From positions 124,001 through 188,000 of the forward strand of contig NZ_FPBM01000002.1 in NCBI RefSeq assembly GCF_900116715.1: 64,000 nucleotides of DNA, written 5' to 3'. Of the stretch, positions 35,588-47,488 are shown one piece after another. The notes below the pieces were generated by a model. The model did not search any database and was not told the DNA's origin. It worked only from the letters and a program-made list of their open reading frames with translations. The DNA is from Polaromonas sp. YR568 (lineage in GTDB: Bacteria; Pseudomonadota; Gammaproteobacteria; Burkholderiales; Burkholderiaceae_C). How positions within the stretch are numbered: the stretch's first letter is position 1; the number at the start of each line of letters is the position of its first letter. The position numbers and the translations under genes are program-made.

Positions 35588-38500
35588 TCAGGCGGCTTCG
35601 GCGAAACCGATGGCGGCTTCCATGTCCACCGCCACGATGCGCGAAACGCCCTGCTCCTGCATGGTCACGCCGATCAACTGCTCGGCCATTTCCATGGCGA
35701 TCTTGTTGTGGCTGATGAAGAGGAACTGGGTTTCCTTGCTCATGGAGCGCACCAGCTTGGCATAGCGCTCGGTGTTGGCATCGTCCAGCGGTGCGTCGAC
35801 CTCATCCAGCAAGCAGAAAGGTGCTGGATTGAGCTGGAAGATGGCAAACACAAGCGCGATGGCCGTGAGCGCCTTTTCGCCGCCGGACAGCAGATGAATG
35901 GTCTGGTTCTTCTTGCCGGGCGGCTGGGCAATCACCTGCACGCCGGCGTCGAGGATTTCCTCGCCCGTCATCATGAGCTTGGCGTTGCCACCGCCAAAGA
36001 GCTCGGGGAACATGCGGCCGAAATGACCGTTGACGGTGTCAAAGGTGCTGGACAGCAAATCGCGCGTTTCGATGTCGATCTTCTTGATCGCATCTTCCAG
36101 CGTGGTCATGGCTTCGTTCAGGTCGGCAGACTGCGCGTCGAGGAATTGCTTGCGCTCGCGCGCCGTGCTCAGCTCGTCCAGGGCGGCCAGGTTGACGGCG
36201 CCCAGCGACTGGATTTCGCGGTTGATGCGGTCGATCTCGCCTTGCAGGCCGGTCAGGCGCACATTGCCGGACTGGATGGACTCTTCCACCGCGGCCAGGT
36301 CAGCCTGCGCGTCGGCCAGCAGCTGCGCGTATTGCTCAAAGCCCAGGCGCGCAGCCTGCTCTTTCAGCTGGAATTCGGTGATGCGCTGGCGCAGCGGATC
36401 CAGCTCGCGCTCGAGTTGCAGGCGGCGCTCATCGCTGGCGCGCAGCTTGTTGGTCAGGTCGTCGTACTGGCTGCGCTTGGCACCCAGGTCGGCTTCGCGC
36501 TCCAGCTTCACGCTCAGGGCGCTTTGCAGGCCGGCCTGCGCGGCGGCGTCGGTCAGGCGCGTGAGTTCTTCGCGGGCTTGCGCCTCTTCACTGGCAATAG
36601 AGCTGGCCTGCTGGGCTGCAATGTCGATAGAGCGCGTCAGCTCTTCGCGGCGGGAGGCCAGGCTGCGCAGCGCAAACGTGGCTTCCTGCGCCTGGCGCTC
36701 CAGCGTGCGCTGCTGCTCGCGTGATTCGCCCAGCTTGCGCTCGGTTTCGATCACACGGTCATCAAGCTGCGCGTGGCGTTCCTGGCTGTCGGCCAGCTGC
36801 ATGTCCAGCTCTTCAAAGCGGCCTTCGGCGGTGACCTTGCGCTCTTGCAGCTCACCCAGCTGTGCTTCGATTTCGGCCATGTCGGCCTGGATCTGCTCGC
36901 TGCGCGCGCGGGTCTGCTCGGCCAGCTGCGTCAGGCGCAGCACTTCGACCTGCAGCTCATGGGTACGGCTCTGGCCTTCGGCGGTTTCGCGGCGCGCCGT
37001 GGCCAGGCGCTGGGCGGCGTCGGCGTAGGCTGCTTCGGCGCGTATCAGCGCGGAGCGGGCCTCTTCGCTGATCAGGGCCTGGGCCTTGAGCTGCTTGTCG
37101 AGGTTTTCGATTTCCTGGGCGCGGGCCAGCAAGCCGGCCTGCTCGGAATCCTGGGCGTAAAAGCTCACGCTGTGGTGCGTGACGGCATGGCCGCTTTGCA
37201 CATAAATCACTTCGCCGGCCTGCAGCTTGTCGCGCGCGGCCAGGGCGTCGTCCAGGCCTTGGGCTGTATAGCAGCCCTGCAGCCAATCGCCCAGCAATGC
37301 CGACTGGCCGGCGTCATTCAGGCGCAGCAGCTCGGTCAGTGGCTTAAGGTTGATCGCTGCATTGGCGCGCGCAGGCGCAGCGGCGCTGGGCGGTGAATAG
37401 AACGAAAGCTTGGCGGGCGGCGTGTCGCGTCCGTCGGTGCCGGCAAAGCCGCGCACCATGTCGAGCCGGCTGACTTCCAGCGCCCCGAGGCGCTCGCGCA
37501 ACGCGGCTTCCAGCGCGTTTTCCCAGCCTTGTTCAATGTGGATGCGGCTCCACAGGCCTTGCAGGCCGTCCAGGCCGTGCTTGGCCAGCCAGGGCTTGAG
37601 CTTGCCGTCGGTCTTGACCTTTTCCTGCAGGGCCTTGAGCGCCTCCATGCGCGCCGACAGGTCGGCACGTTTGGCGGATTCGGTATTGACGGTGTGCTGC
37701 AACGTGCGGCGTTCTTCGTCGAGCTGCGGCACGCTGTCGGTCAGCTCGTGCAGACGGGCCTCGGCTTCAGCCTGGGCTTCCTGTGCGGCGGTGAACTGCG
37801 TGTTCAGGTTGGCCAGACGGGCTTCGTCAGGGGCGTTGAGCGCGTTGCGGTCGGCCGTGAGCTTTTCAAGGCGCAGGCTTAAGGAGCGCGACTGCTCTTC
37901 GATGTTGCGCTGGTCGGCGGCCAGCACCTGGATTTGCTGCTGCACCTGGCCTACGCTGGTGCGCTGCTCGTTGGCTTTGGCCTGGGCCTGGCGCAAGGCG
38001 TCTTCCAGGGCGGGCAACTGCGTCTGGTGCTCTTCGGTCTGTGCTGCCAGCAACTCGGCTTTTTCTTCAGCCTCAATGGCTTGCGCGGCCAGGTTTTCCG
38101 TCTCAACGGCGGCGTCTTCCTTGCGCGTAGCCCACTGGGCGGTTTGTTCTTTCAACTGGGCCAGGCGTTGCTCGACACGCTGGCGGCCATCGACCACGAA
38201 GCGGATTTCAGCCTCGAGGCGGCCGACTTCGGCACTGGCCTCGTAAAGCTTGCCCTGGGCCTGGTTGACCTGGTCGCCGGCGGAGTAATGCGCCTGGCGA
38301 ATGGTTTCCAGGTCGGCCTCGATGTGGCGCAGGTCGGCCACGCGGCTTTCCAGGTCGTTCACAGCCTTTTCGGCGTCGGCCTTGACCTTGGACTGGTCGG
38401 CTTCGCTTTCGGCGCGTTTGAGGAACCACAGCTGGTGCTGTTTCAGGCTCGCGTCGGCGTGCAGCGTGTTGTAGCGCATGGCCACCTCGGCCTGCTTTTC

Positions 38501-39124
38501 GAGCCGGTCCAGGTTGGCGTTGAGTTCGCGCAGGATGTCTTCGACGCGGGTCAGGTTTTCGCGGGTGTCCGACAGGCGGTTGGCCGTCTCGCGGCGGCGC
38601 TCTTTGTATTTGGAAACGCCAGCAGCTTCTTCGAGGAAGAGGCGCAGCTCTTCGGGCTTGGACTCGATGATGCGGCTGATGGTGCCCTGGCCGATGATGG
38701 CGTAGGCGCGCGGGCCCAGGCCGGTGCCCAGAAACACATCCTGCACGTCGCGGCGGCGCACCGGCTGGTTGTTGATGTAGTAGCTGGAGGTGCCGTCGCG
38801 CGTCAGCACACGCTTGACGGCGATTTCGACAAACTGGCCCCACTGGCCGCCGGCGCGGTGGTCGGCGTTGTCAAACACCAGCTCGACGCTGGAGCGGCTG
38901 GCCGGCTTGCGCGTCGTGGTGCCGTTGAAGATGACGTCCTGCATGGACTCGCCGCGCAGCTCGGAGGCCTTGCTCTCGCCCAGCACCCATCGCACCGCGT
39001 CCATGATGTTGGACTTGCCGCAACCGTTGGGGCCCACCACACCGACCAGTTGGCCCGGCAGTACGAAATTGGTGGGCTCTGCAAATGACTTGAAACCAGA
39101 TAGCTTGATCGAATTGAGACGCAC
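35588..39124 (-). CDS. smc: Chromosome segregation ATPase SMC
   Basis: A 1178-residue condensin subunit. The N-terminal ATPase half has Walker A GPNGCGKSNIMDAVRWVLGE. Two long coiled coils (about 170-510 and 660-1010) flank a hinge (about 520-650). The C-terminal half carries signature LLSGGEKALTAIALVFAIF and Walker B PFCLLDEVDAPLDD. The GTG at 39122-39124 gives the standard N-terminus MRLNSIKLSGFKSFAEPTNF; an ATG 36 bp upstream would add 12 non-conserved residues. It is the first gene of the smc-zipA unit. ScpA and ScpB genes are not in the window. Confidence 0.95.
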   Translation of the reverse strand: MRLNSIKLSGFKSFAEPTNFVLPGQLVGVVGPNGCGKSNIMDAVRWVLGESKASELRGESMQDVIFNGTTTRKPASRSSVELVFDNADHRAGGQWGQFVEIAVKRVLTRDGTSSYYINNQPVRRRDVQDVFLGTGLGPRAYAIIGQGTISRIIESKPEELRLFLEEAAGVSKYKERRRETANRLSDTRENLTRVEDILRELNANLDRLEKQAEVAMRYNTLHADASLKQHQLWFLKRAESEADQSKVKADAEKAVNDLESRVADLRHIEADLETIRQAHYSAGDQVNQAQGKLYEASAEVGRLEAEIRFVVDGRQRVEQRLAQLKEQTAQWATRKEDAAVETENLAAQAIEAEEKAELLAAQTEEHQTQLPALEDALRQAQAKANEQRTSVGQVQQQIQVLAADQRNIEEQSRSLSLRLEKLTADRNALNAPDEARLANLNTQFTAAQEAQAEAEARLHELTDSVPQLDEERRTLQHTVNTESAKRADLSARMEALKALQEKVKTDGKLKPWLAKHGLDGLQGLWSRIHIEQGWENALEAALRERLGALEVSRLDMVRGFAGTDGRDTPPAKLSFYSPPSAAAPARANAAINLKPLTELLRLNDAGQSALLGDWLQGCYTAQGLDDALAARDKLQAGEVIYVQSGHAVTHHSVSFYAQDSEQAGLLARAQEIENLDKQLKAQALISEEARSALIRAEAAYADAAQRLATARRETAEGQSRTHELQVEVLRLTQLAEQTRARSEQIQADMAEIEAQLGELQERKVTAEGRFEELDMQLADSQERHAQLDDRVIETERKLGESREQQRTLERQAQEATFALRSLASRREELTRSIDIAAQQASSIASEEAQAREELTRLTDAAAQAGLQSALSVKLEREADLGAKRSQYDDLTNKLRASDERRLQLERELDPLRQRITEFQLKEQAARLGFEQYAQLLADAQADLAAVEESIQSGNVRLTGLQGEIDRINREIQSLGAVNLAALDELSTARERKQFLDAQSADLNEAMTTLEDAIKKIDIETRDLLSSTFDTVNGHFGRMFPELFGGGNAKLMMTGEEILDAGVQVIAQPPGKKNQTIHLLSGGEKALTAIALVFAIFQLNPAPFCLLDEVDAPLDDANTERYAKLVRSMSKETQFLFISHNKIAMEMAEQLIGVTMQEQGVSRIVAVDMEAAIGFAEAA

Positions 39125-39515
39125 GGCTGTCCCTGTTTTTTGGCCTGAGTCAGGGTCCATGAACCCTAACTCGTTGATTTTTATGGCGTTTTACGGCAAA
39201 ACGCTGACACACGCCGTGTACCACTTTCAGTAGCGCACGGCCCGTCATGTTACCCGAGCGGGACAGGGATTTTGCCGGGAAAAAGGCCCTTGACGGGCCC
39301 GGCGTGAAACACTTTGCTTCCAGCCCGGCCGTCACGCCGAAATGCGCGAATTGCATCAAAAATTTCCCTCAAAGCTGACTCGACCGAAAGCTCTCTACGA
39401 AATTGGCACTTCGCCCATGCCGTACGTTGGTTTATTGCTATCAATTTAGTGGCAATCGGGGTGGTACAGGCCGCTGGGGCCGGAGGGCCTGCGGGCAAGG
39501 CTGGATAATCCAGGT
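39125..39515. other. Divergent intergenic region between smc and dapC
   Basis: About 390 bp with no supported gene. Nearest smc is a perfect inverted repeat GCGTTTT-acggc-AAAACGC (39186-39204). Further on, 39285-39299 (GGCCC-N5-GGGCC) reads on the minus strand as a short stem followed by TTTTT, nested inside GCCGGG...CCCGGC. These could form competing hairpins in an smc leader RNA. Near dapC the sequence is A/T-richer (39425-39455), a likely promoter area, but no clear -35/-10 pair was identified. Confidence 0.5.
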
Positions 39516-40721
39516 ATGAATCCCCTGCTTTCACGCCTTCAGCCCTATCCTTTTGAGCGGCTGCGCCAGTTGCACGCCGATATCACCCCCAACCCGGCCT
39601 ACAAACCCATCAGCCTGGGCATCGGCGAGCCGCGCCACGCCACGCCGCAACTCGTCAAAGACGCCCTGACGGCCAGCCTGAGCGGGCTGGCCAGCTACCC
39701 GGGCACGCTGGGCGAGCCCAAATTGCGCCAGGCAATGGCCGACTGGCTGGCCCGCCGTTACAGCCTGAAGCTGGACCCGGCCACGCAGATCCTGCCGGTC
39801 AATGGCTCACGCGAGGCGCTGTTTTCGCTGGCGCAGACCGTGCTGGACGCCAGCAAACCTGGCGCCACCGTGGTCTGCCCCAACCCCTTCTATCAAATTT
39901 ATGAGGGCGCGGCCCTGCTGGCCGGCGCCCAGACCTGGTTTGCGCCCAGCGTGCCCGCGCGCAACTTCGGCATCGACTGGGCGGCCGTGCCGGCCGAGGT
40001 TTGGGCCAAAACCCAGCTGGTGTTTGTCTGCTCACCCGGCAACCCGACAGGCGCGGTGATGAATCTGGCCGAATGGAAGCTGCTGTTCGAGCTCAGCGAC
40101 CGCTACGGCTTTGTGATTGCCTCGGACGAGTGCTACAGCGAGATTTACTTCCGCGACGAGGCGCCGCTGGGCGGCTTGCAAGCGGCTTCGCAACTGGGCC
40201 GGCATGACTTCAAAAACCTGATTTCCCTGACCAGCCTGTCCAAACGCAGCAATGTGCCCGGCCTGCGCAGCGGCTTTGTGGCCGGTGACGCGGCGCTGAT
40301 CAAACCGTTTTTGCTCTACCGCACCTACCACGGCAGCGCCATGAGCCCTATCGTGCAGGCGGCCAGCACCGCGGCCTGGGGCGACGAGCAGCACGTGGTG
40401 GACAACCGCGCGATGTACCGCGAAAAATTTGCCAAGGTCACCCCCATGCTGTCCGTCGTGATGGACGTTGCACTACCCGACGCAGGCTTCTACCTGTGGG
40501 CGGCAATTCCTGAAGTCTTCAAGGGCTCGGACACCGCGTTCTCACGCGAGCTGCTCGCTCTTTACAATGTCGTGGTGTTGCCGGGCAGTTACCTGGCACG
40601 CGATGCGCAGGGGCACAATCCCGGCGCCGGCAGAATCCGCATGGCACTGGTGGCAGAAACCGCCGAATGCGTGGAGGCCGCAGAGCGCATCGTCCAGTTC
40701 ATCCAATCCAAAGTTCACTGA
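39516..40721 (+). CDS. dapC: N-succinyldiaminopimelate aminotransferase DapC
   Basis: A 401-residue fold-type I PLP enzyme. Motifs: [13 protein letters not shown] near the N-terminus, [35 protein letters not shown], and PLP lysine Lys243 in [18 protein letters not shown]. It converts N-succinyl-2-amino-6-oxopimelate to N-succinyl-LL-diaminopimelate on the way to lysine and peptidoglycan. dapD follows 13 bp later and dapE two genes on, which supports DapC over a general aspartate aminotransferase. Confidence 0.93.
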   Translation: MNPLLSRLQPYPFERLRQLHADITPNPAYKPISLGIGEPRHATPQLVKDALTASLSGLASYPGTLGEPKLRQAMADWLARRYSLKLDPATQILPVNGSREALFSLAQTVLDASKPGATVVCPNPFYQIYEGAALLAGAQTWFAPSVPARNFGIDWAAVPAEVWAKTQLVFVCSPGNPTGAVMNLAEWKLLFELSDRYGFVIASDECYSEIYFRDEAPLGGLQAASQLGRHDFKNLISLTSLSKRSNVPGLRSGFVAGDAALIKPFLLYRTYHGSAMSPIVQAASTAAWGDEQHVVDNRAMYREKFAKVTPMLSVVMDVALPDAGFYLWAAIPEVFKGSDTAFSRELLALYNVVVLPGSYLARDAQGHNPGAGRIRMALVAETAECVEAAERIVQFIQSKVH

Positions 40722-40734
40722 AAAAACCATTCTC

Positions 40735-41571
40735 ATGACCCAAACCAACCTGCAAGCGCTCCAGCAAACCATTGACGCCGCCTGGGAAGACCGCGCCAAC
40801 CTGTCGCCCAAGTCGGCGCCCAAGGACATTCTGGAAGCCGTCGAGCAAACGATTTCGCAGCTGAACAACGGCACCCTGCGCGTGGCCACCCGCGAAAGCG
40901 TGGGTGTGTGGACGACGCACCAATGGATCAAGAAAGCCGTGCTGCTGAGCTTTCGCCTGCAGGACAACGAACTCATGCGCGCCGGCGACCTGGGCTTTTT
41001 CGACAAGGTCAAAACCAAGTTTGCACACCTGAGCGAAGCCGAAATGCGCGCCACCGGCGTGCGTGTTGTGCCGCCCGCCGTGGCACGCCGCGGCAGCTTT
41101 ATCGCCAAGGGCGCCATCCTGATGCCCAGCTACGTCAACATCGGCGCCTGGGTCGGCGAAGGCACCATGGTCGACACCTGGGCCACCGTGGGCAGTTGCG
41201 CCCAGGTCGGCAACAACGTGCACCTCTCCGGCGGCGTGGGCCTGGGCGGCGTGCTGGAGCCTTTGCAGGCCAACCCCACCATCATTGAAGACAACTGCTT
41301 TATCGGCGCACGCTCTGAAGTGGTCGAAGGCGTGATCGTCGAAGAAAACTCGGTGATCTCCATGGGCGTCTACATCGGCCAGAGCACGCCGATTTATGAC
41401 CGCGAAGCCGACACCGTCAGCTATGGCCGTATCCCTGCGGGTTCCGTGGTGGTGTCGGGTAACCTGCCCAAGGCCGGCGGCAAGTACAGCATGTACTGCG
41501 CGGTGATCGTGAAGCGGGTGGATGCGAAAACCCGTTCGACGACCAGCCTGAACGATTTGCTGCGCGACTAG
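40735..41571 (+). CDS. dapD: 2,3,4,5-Tetrahydropyridine-2,6-dicarboxylate N-succinyltransferase DapD
   Basis: A 278-residue trimeric left-handed beta-helix enzyme. The N-terminal helical part ([20 protein letters not shown]) and hexapeptide repeats ([34 protein letters not shown]) match E. coli DapD (274 residues). It transfers succinyl from succinyl-CoA to tetrahydrodipicolinate. The ATG at 40735 is 13 bp after the dapC stop. Copy C of the dispersed repeat starts 6 bp after its stop codon. Confidence 0.97.
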   Translation: MTQTNLQALQQTIDAAWEDRANLSPKSAPKDILEAVEQTISQLNNGTLRVATRESVGVWTTHQWIKKAVLLSFRLQDNELMRAGDLGFFDKVKTKFAHLSEAEMRATGVRVVPPAVARRGSFIAKGAILMPSYVNIGAWVGEGTMVDTWATVGSCAQVGNNVHLSGGVGLGGVLEPLQANPTIIEDNCFIGARSEVVEGVIVEENSVISMGVYIGQSTPIYDREADTVSYGRIPAGSVVVSGNLPKAGGKYSMYCAVIVKRVDAKTRSTTSLNDLLRD

Positions 41572-41577
41572 ACATGA

Positions 41578-41671
41578 CCCCCACGCTTCTCGCTTCGCGT
41601 AGTTCGCTGCCCCCCGAGGGGGCCGCTGCGCCTGCGGCCCGGCAAAGCCGGTTCCGCGGCCCCTGCTGGCG
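41578..41671 (+). repeat. Dispersed intergenic repeat, copy C
   Basis: CCCCACGCTTCTCGCTTCGC, CTGCCCCCCGAGGGGGCCGC, then CTGCGGCCCGGCAAAGCCGG and TTCCGCGGCCCCTGCTGGCG: the best-preserved copy, matching copies A (4203-4302, minus) and B (8147-8238, plus). Internal pairings CCCCCGAGGGGG and CCGGCaaaGCCGG suggest a structured transcript. It occupies most of the 157-bp dapD-pilU gap. Confidence 0.8.
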
Positions 41672-41728
41672 AGGAGCCGTAAGCTTAGTGGCGGACGTTG
41701 TATTTCATTTCAATCAAGAGGGTGGACT

Positions 41729-42874
41729 ATGAGCACGATGGAAAGAATCCTTCGCTTGATGGCGGACAAGAAAGCGTCGGACGTTTACCTGTCGGCGCAC
41801 TCCCCCGCCCTGATCAAGATCAACGGCCAGGCGATTCCCATCAATGCGCAAATCCTGCCGCCGGATGCGCCGCGCAACCTGCTGGCCGAAGTGCTGCCGC
41901 CCGAGCGCATCGAAGAGATGGAAGAAATGGGTGAGCTCAACATGGCGCTACCCATCGCCGGCCTGGGCAACTTCCGGATCAGCGCCTTCAAGCAGCGCAG
42001 CACCTATGCCGCGGTGATCCGCTATATCCCCAACGAAATCCCGCCCCTGCAAAGCCTGAATGTGCCGCCCATCCTGGCGGACCTGATCATGGAAAAGCGC
42101 GGGCTGCTGTTGATGGTGGGCTCCACCGGCGCCGGCAAAAGCACCACGCTGGCCGCGATGATGGACCACCGCAATGAAACCACACTGGGCCACATCCTCA
42201 CGATTGAAGACCCGGTCGAGTTCTTGTTCACCAACAAGAAGTCGGTGGTCAACCAGCGCGAGGTCGGCAGCGACACGCAGTCCCTGCAAGTGGCGCTGAA
42301 AAACGCGTTGCGCCAGGCGCCCGACGTGATCCTGATCGGCGAAATCCGTGACCGCGAAACCATGTCAGCCGCAATTGCCTATGCGCAGTCGGGCCACCTG
42401 TGCCTGGCCACCATGCACGCCAACAACAGCTACCAGGCACTCAACCGTATCCTGAGCTTTTACCCGGTGGAAGTGCGTAGCACCATGCTGGGCGACCTGG
42501 GCGCGGCCCTCAAGGCCATCGTCTCGCAGCGCCTGCTGCGCACGCAAGACGGCGGCCGCACGCCGGCGGTCGAGGTCATGCTCAATACCAAGCTGATTTC
42601 CGAGCTGATTGAAAAGGGCGACTTCTCCGGCGTGAAGGAAGCGATGGAAAAATCCATGGCCGAAGGCTCGCAGACCTTTGAGCAGGATATTGCCAAGCTG
42701 ATCGTGGCCGGCACCGTCACGCGCAAGGAAGGCATTTTGTACGCCGATTCGCCGACCAACCTGATGTGGCGGCTGGAGAACGACTTCGCCGTCAAGGCCA
42801 AGACTCTGGAGCCCGAAGAGGATCCGGATGACGAACCATCCTTCACCGAGATCACGCTGGACGTGAAACACTAA
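41729..42874 (+). CDS. pilU: Type IV pilus retraction ATPase PilU
   Basis: A 381-residue hexameric ATPase that helps PilT retract pili. Walker A GSTGAGKST with Lys137, Asp box LTIEDPVEF, Walker B ILIGEIRD (201-208) and His box HLCLATMHANNS are all intact. The acidic C-terminal tail (EEDPDDEPSFTEITLDVKH) favours PilU over PilT. A GAGGGTGG ribosome-binding site precedes the ATG. No pilT lies next to it; it is placed between dapD and dapE. Confidence 0.9.
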   Translation: MSTMERILRLMADKKASDVYLSAHSPALIKINGQAIPINAQILPPDAPRNLLAEVLPPERIEEMEEMGELNMALPIAGLGNFRISAFKQRSTYAAVIRYIPNEIPPLQSLNVPPILADLIMEKRGLLLMVGSTGAGKSTTLAAMMDHRNETTLGHILTIEDPVEFLFTNKKSVVNQREVGSDTQSLQVALKNALRQAPDVILIGEIRDRETMSAAIAYAQSGHLCLATMHANNSYQALNRILSFYPVEVRSTMLGDLGAALKAIVSQRLLRTQDGGRTPAVEVMLNTKLISELIEKGDFSGVKEAMEKSMAEGSQTFEQDIAKLIVAGTVTRKEGILYADSPTNLMWRLENDFAVKAKTLEPEEDPDDEPSFTEITLDVKH

Positions 42875-44985
<2,111 letters not shown>

Positions 44986-45093
44986 GGCCAATCGCCGGGG
45001 CCCCGCAGCGCTGAACTGCCGGCGCGGCTCTTGCCCACAAGGGTTAAAGCGCCTGCCGCGCTGCCCGATTCATTTTCCTGAAGCTGTTATTTA

Positions 45094-47106
45094 ATGATTA
45101 CCCTCAAAAACGTCGTGCTGCGCCGCGGCGCCAAAGTGATTCTGGACAGCGCGTCTGTCACCCTCAACCCGGGCGAAAAAATCGGGCTGGTGGGCCGCAA
45201 TGGCGCGGGCAAATCGTCGCTGTTTGCGATGCTTAACGGCTCCCTGCACGAAGACGGCGGCGATTTTTCGATTCCAGCGCAATGGAGCATGGCGCAGGTG
45301 GCGCAGGACATGCCTGAGACCGACCAGAGCGCGACCGCCTTCGTGGTCGAAGGCGACGTGGTGCTGCTGGCGGCGCAGGCCGAGGTGGCCGCCTCTGAAG
45401 CCAGCGGCGACGGCGACCGCATGGCGCACGCCTACATGGCGCTGTACGACTCCGGCGCGCATGACGCGCAGGCCAGGGCCCAGGCGCTGATCCTGGGGCT
45501 GGGCTTTAAGGTCAGCGAGCTGGACAACCCCGTCAACAGCTTCTCAGGCGGCTGGCGCATGCGCCTGCAACTGGCGCGCGCGCTGATGTGCCCGTCTGAC
45601 CTGCTGCTGCTGGACGAACCCACCAACCATTTGGACCTGGACGCACTGGTCTGGCTGGAAGCCTGGCTGAAAAAATACCAGGGCACCATGCTGGTCATCA
45701 GCCATGACCGCGAATTCCTCGACGCCGTGACCGACGTGACGGTACACATCGAAAGCGCCAAGCTGACCCGCTACGGCGGCAACTACAGCAAATTTGAAGA
45801 CCTGCGCTCCGAGCAGATGGCGCTGCAACAAACCGCGTTTGCCAAGCAGCAAGACAAGATCGCCCACCTGCAAAAGTTCATCGCACGCTTCAAGGCCAAG
45901 GCCAGCAAGGCCAAGCAGGCGCAAAGCCGTGTGAAGGCGCTGGACCGCATGGAGAAAATCGCCCCGCTGCTCGCGGAAGCCGATTTCACCTTTGAGTTCA
46001 AGGAACCGGCCAACCTGCCCAACCCCATGCTATCGATGCAAAACGCCTTCTTCGGCTACCCGCCGCCTGAGGATGCACCCGAAGGCACGCCACCCACGGT
46101 CATTGTGCAGAACGTCAGCAAATCGGTGCTGGCCGGTCAGCGCATCGGCATTCTGGGCGCCAACGGCCAGGGTAAATCGACGCTCGTTAAAACTGTGGCG
46201 CGTGCGCTGGCGCCCATTAGCGGCGACATGACCGAAGGCAAGGGCCTGAACATCGGCTACTTCGCGCAGCAGGAACTCGACGTGCTGCGCCCGGCCGACA
46301 CGCCGCTGGAGCACATGATCCGCCTGGTGAAAGAAGTCACCGCCGCCGGCAAGATCAGCGGCCAGCAGACGCGCGAGCAGGACTTGCGCAGCTTTCTGGG
46401 CATGTTCAATTTCGGCGGCGACATGGTCAAGCAGGCTGTGGGCAGCATGAGCGGTGGCGAAAAAGCCCGCCTGGTGCTGTGCATGATCGTCTGGCAGCGC
46501 CCCAACCTGTTGCTGCTCGATGAGCCGACCAACCACCTGGACCTGGCCACGCGCGAGGCGCTGTCGATGGCGCTCAACGAGTTTGAAGGCACGGTGATGC
46601 TGGTCAGCCATGACCGGGCCTTGCTGCGTGCCGTCTGCGACGAGTTCTGGATGGTCTCGCGCGGTGGCGTGGCGCCTTTTGACGGCGACCTTGACGACTA
46701 CCAGCGCTACCTGCTCGATGAAGCCAAGCGCCAGCGCGAGGAGGCCAAGAAGTCGGGTAACGCAGCGCCGGCTGCCGCGGCCAAGTCAGCCGCACCGGTA
46801 ACCGCAGCTGAAGAGAAGAAGCCCGTGCCGCGTGAAACGCCCGAGCAGCGCAAACTCGACGCGCAGCGGCGCCAGCAGCAGGCCGAAGCCACCAAGCCCT
46901 TGCGCAAGGAAGTCGAAAAGATCGACCAGCGCATGAAGGCGCTCACCACCGAGCGCGATAGCCTGCAGGCCCTGTTGACCACCACCACCGCGCCAGCGGA
47001 GATCGCCCAGACCGGCAAGCGCCTCAAAGCCATCGAAGGCGAAATAGACATGCTGGAAGAACGGTGGCTTGAACTGACCGAGCAGATCGAGACCGCTGCG
47101 GTATAA
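45094..47106 (+). CDS. ABC-F family ATPase (ribosome-associated, YheS/Uup-like)
   Basis: A 670-residue soluble protein with two ABC domains and no membrane segment. Domain 1: Walker A GRNGAGKSS (Lys40), signature FSGGWRMRLQLARAL, Walker B LLLLDEPTNHLDLD. A charged linker (about 240-300) joins them. Domain 2: Walker A GANGQGKSTL (about 352-361), signature MSGGEKARLVLCM, Walker B LLLLDEPTNHLDL. The C-terminus is a Lys/Glu-rich coiled coil (about 545-665). ABC-F proteins act at the ribosomal E site to relieve stalling; the subfamily assignment is uncertain. Confidence 0.93.
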   Translation: MITLKNVVLRRGAKVILDSASVTLNPGEKIGLVGRNGAGKSSLFAMLNGSLHEDGGDFSIPAQWSMAQVAQDMPETDQSATAFVVEGDVVLLAAQAEVAASEASGDGDRMAHAYMALYDSGAHDAQARAQALILGLGFKVSELDNPVNSFSGGWRMRLQLARALMCPSDLLLLDEPTNHLDLDALVWLEAWLKKYQGTMLVISHDREFLDAVTDVTVHIESAKLTRYGGNYSKFEDLRSEQMALQQTAFAKQQDKIAHLQKFIARFKAKASKAKQAQSRVKALDRMEKIAPLLAEADFTFEFKEPANLPNPMLSMQNAFFGYPPPEDAPEGTPPTVIVQNVSKSVLAGQRIGILGANGQGKSTLVKTVARALAPISGDMTEGKGLNIGYFAQQELDVLRPADTPLEHMIRLVKEVTAAGKISGQQTREQDLRSFLGMFNFGGDMVKQAVGSMSGGEKARLVLCMIVWQRPNLLLLDEPTNHLDLATREALSMALNEFEGTVMLVSHDRALLRAVCDEFWMVSRGGVAPFDGDLDDYQRYLLDEAKRQREEAKKSGNAAPAAAAKSAAPVTAAEEKKPVPRETPEQRKLDAQRRQQQAEATKPLRKEVEKIDQRMKALTTERDSLQALLTTTTAPAEIAQTGKRLKAIEGEIDMLEERWLELTEQIETAAV

Positions 47107-47206
47107 AGTGCATGTGAGGCTGCCCCATCCGGCCCCGGTCACCCGGCAAGGGATGGTTCAGCTTCCCGCCACTCACAGCCACCTTACTTGCAGGGAGCTT
47201 CGCAGC

Positions 47207-47461
47207 ATGCTATCCATCCTCGGAACCATTGTTGTCGGTTTGATTGTTGGCCTGATTGCCCGCGCCTTAAAGCCCGGCAATGACAGCCTGGGCTTCATCA
47301 TGACCACCGTGCTCGGTATCGCGGGCGCCTTTGCCGCAAAGTACGCGGGCATTGCCACCGGTTTTTACAAAGAAGGCGACGTAGTGGGCTGGATTGCCTC
47401 CATCGTCGGCGCCATCGTCCTGCTCGTGATTTACGGGCTGATCACCAAGAAAAGCAGCTGA
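47207..47461 (+). CDS. GlsB/YeaQ/YmgE-family small membrane protein
   Basis: An 84-residue protein of three hydrophobic segments with the family pattern GLIVGLIARALKPG...GFIMTTVLGIAGAFAAKYAG and VGWIASIVGAIVLLVIYGLI. The ATG at 47207 (MLSILGTIVVG) is chosen; the open frame extends further upstream but that part is not conserved. The family is stress-associated and annotated as transglycosylase-associated, with no proven activity. A hypothetical gene follows 28 bp later. Confidence 0.88.
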   Translation: MLSILGTIVVGLIVGLIARALKPGNDSLGFIMTTVLGIAGAFAAKYAGIATGFYKEGDVVGWIASIVGAIVLLVIYGLITKKSS

Positions 47462-47488
47462 TCTCGCGCCGCTGAAGAGAGCATCGCC

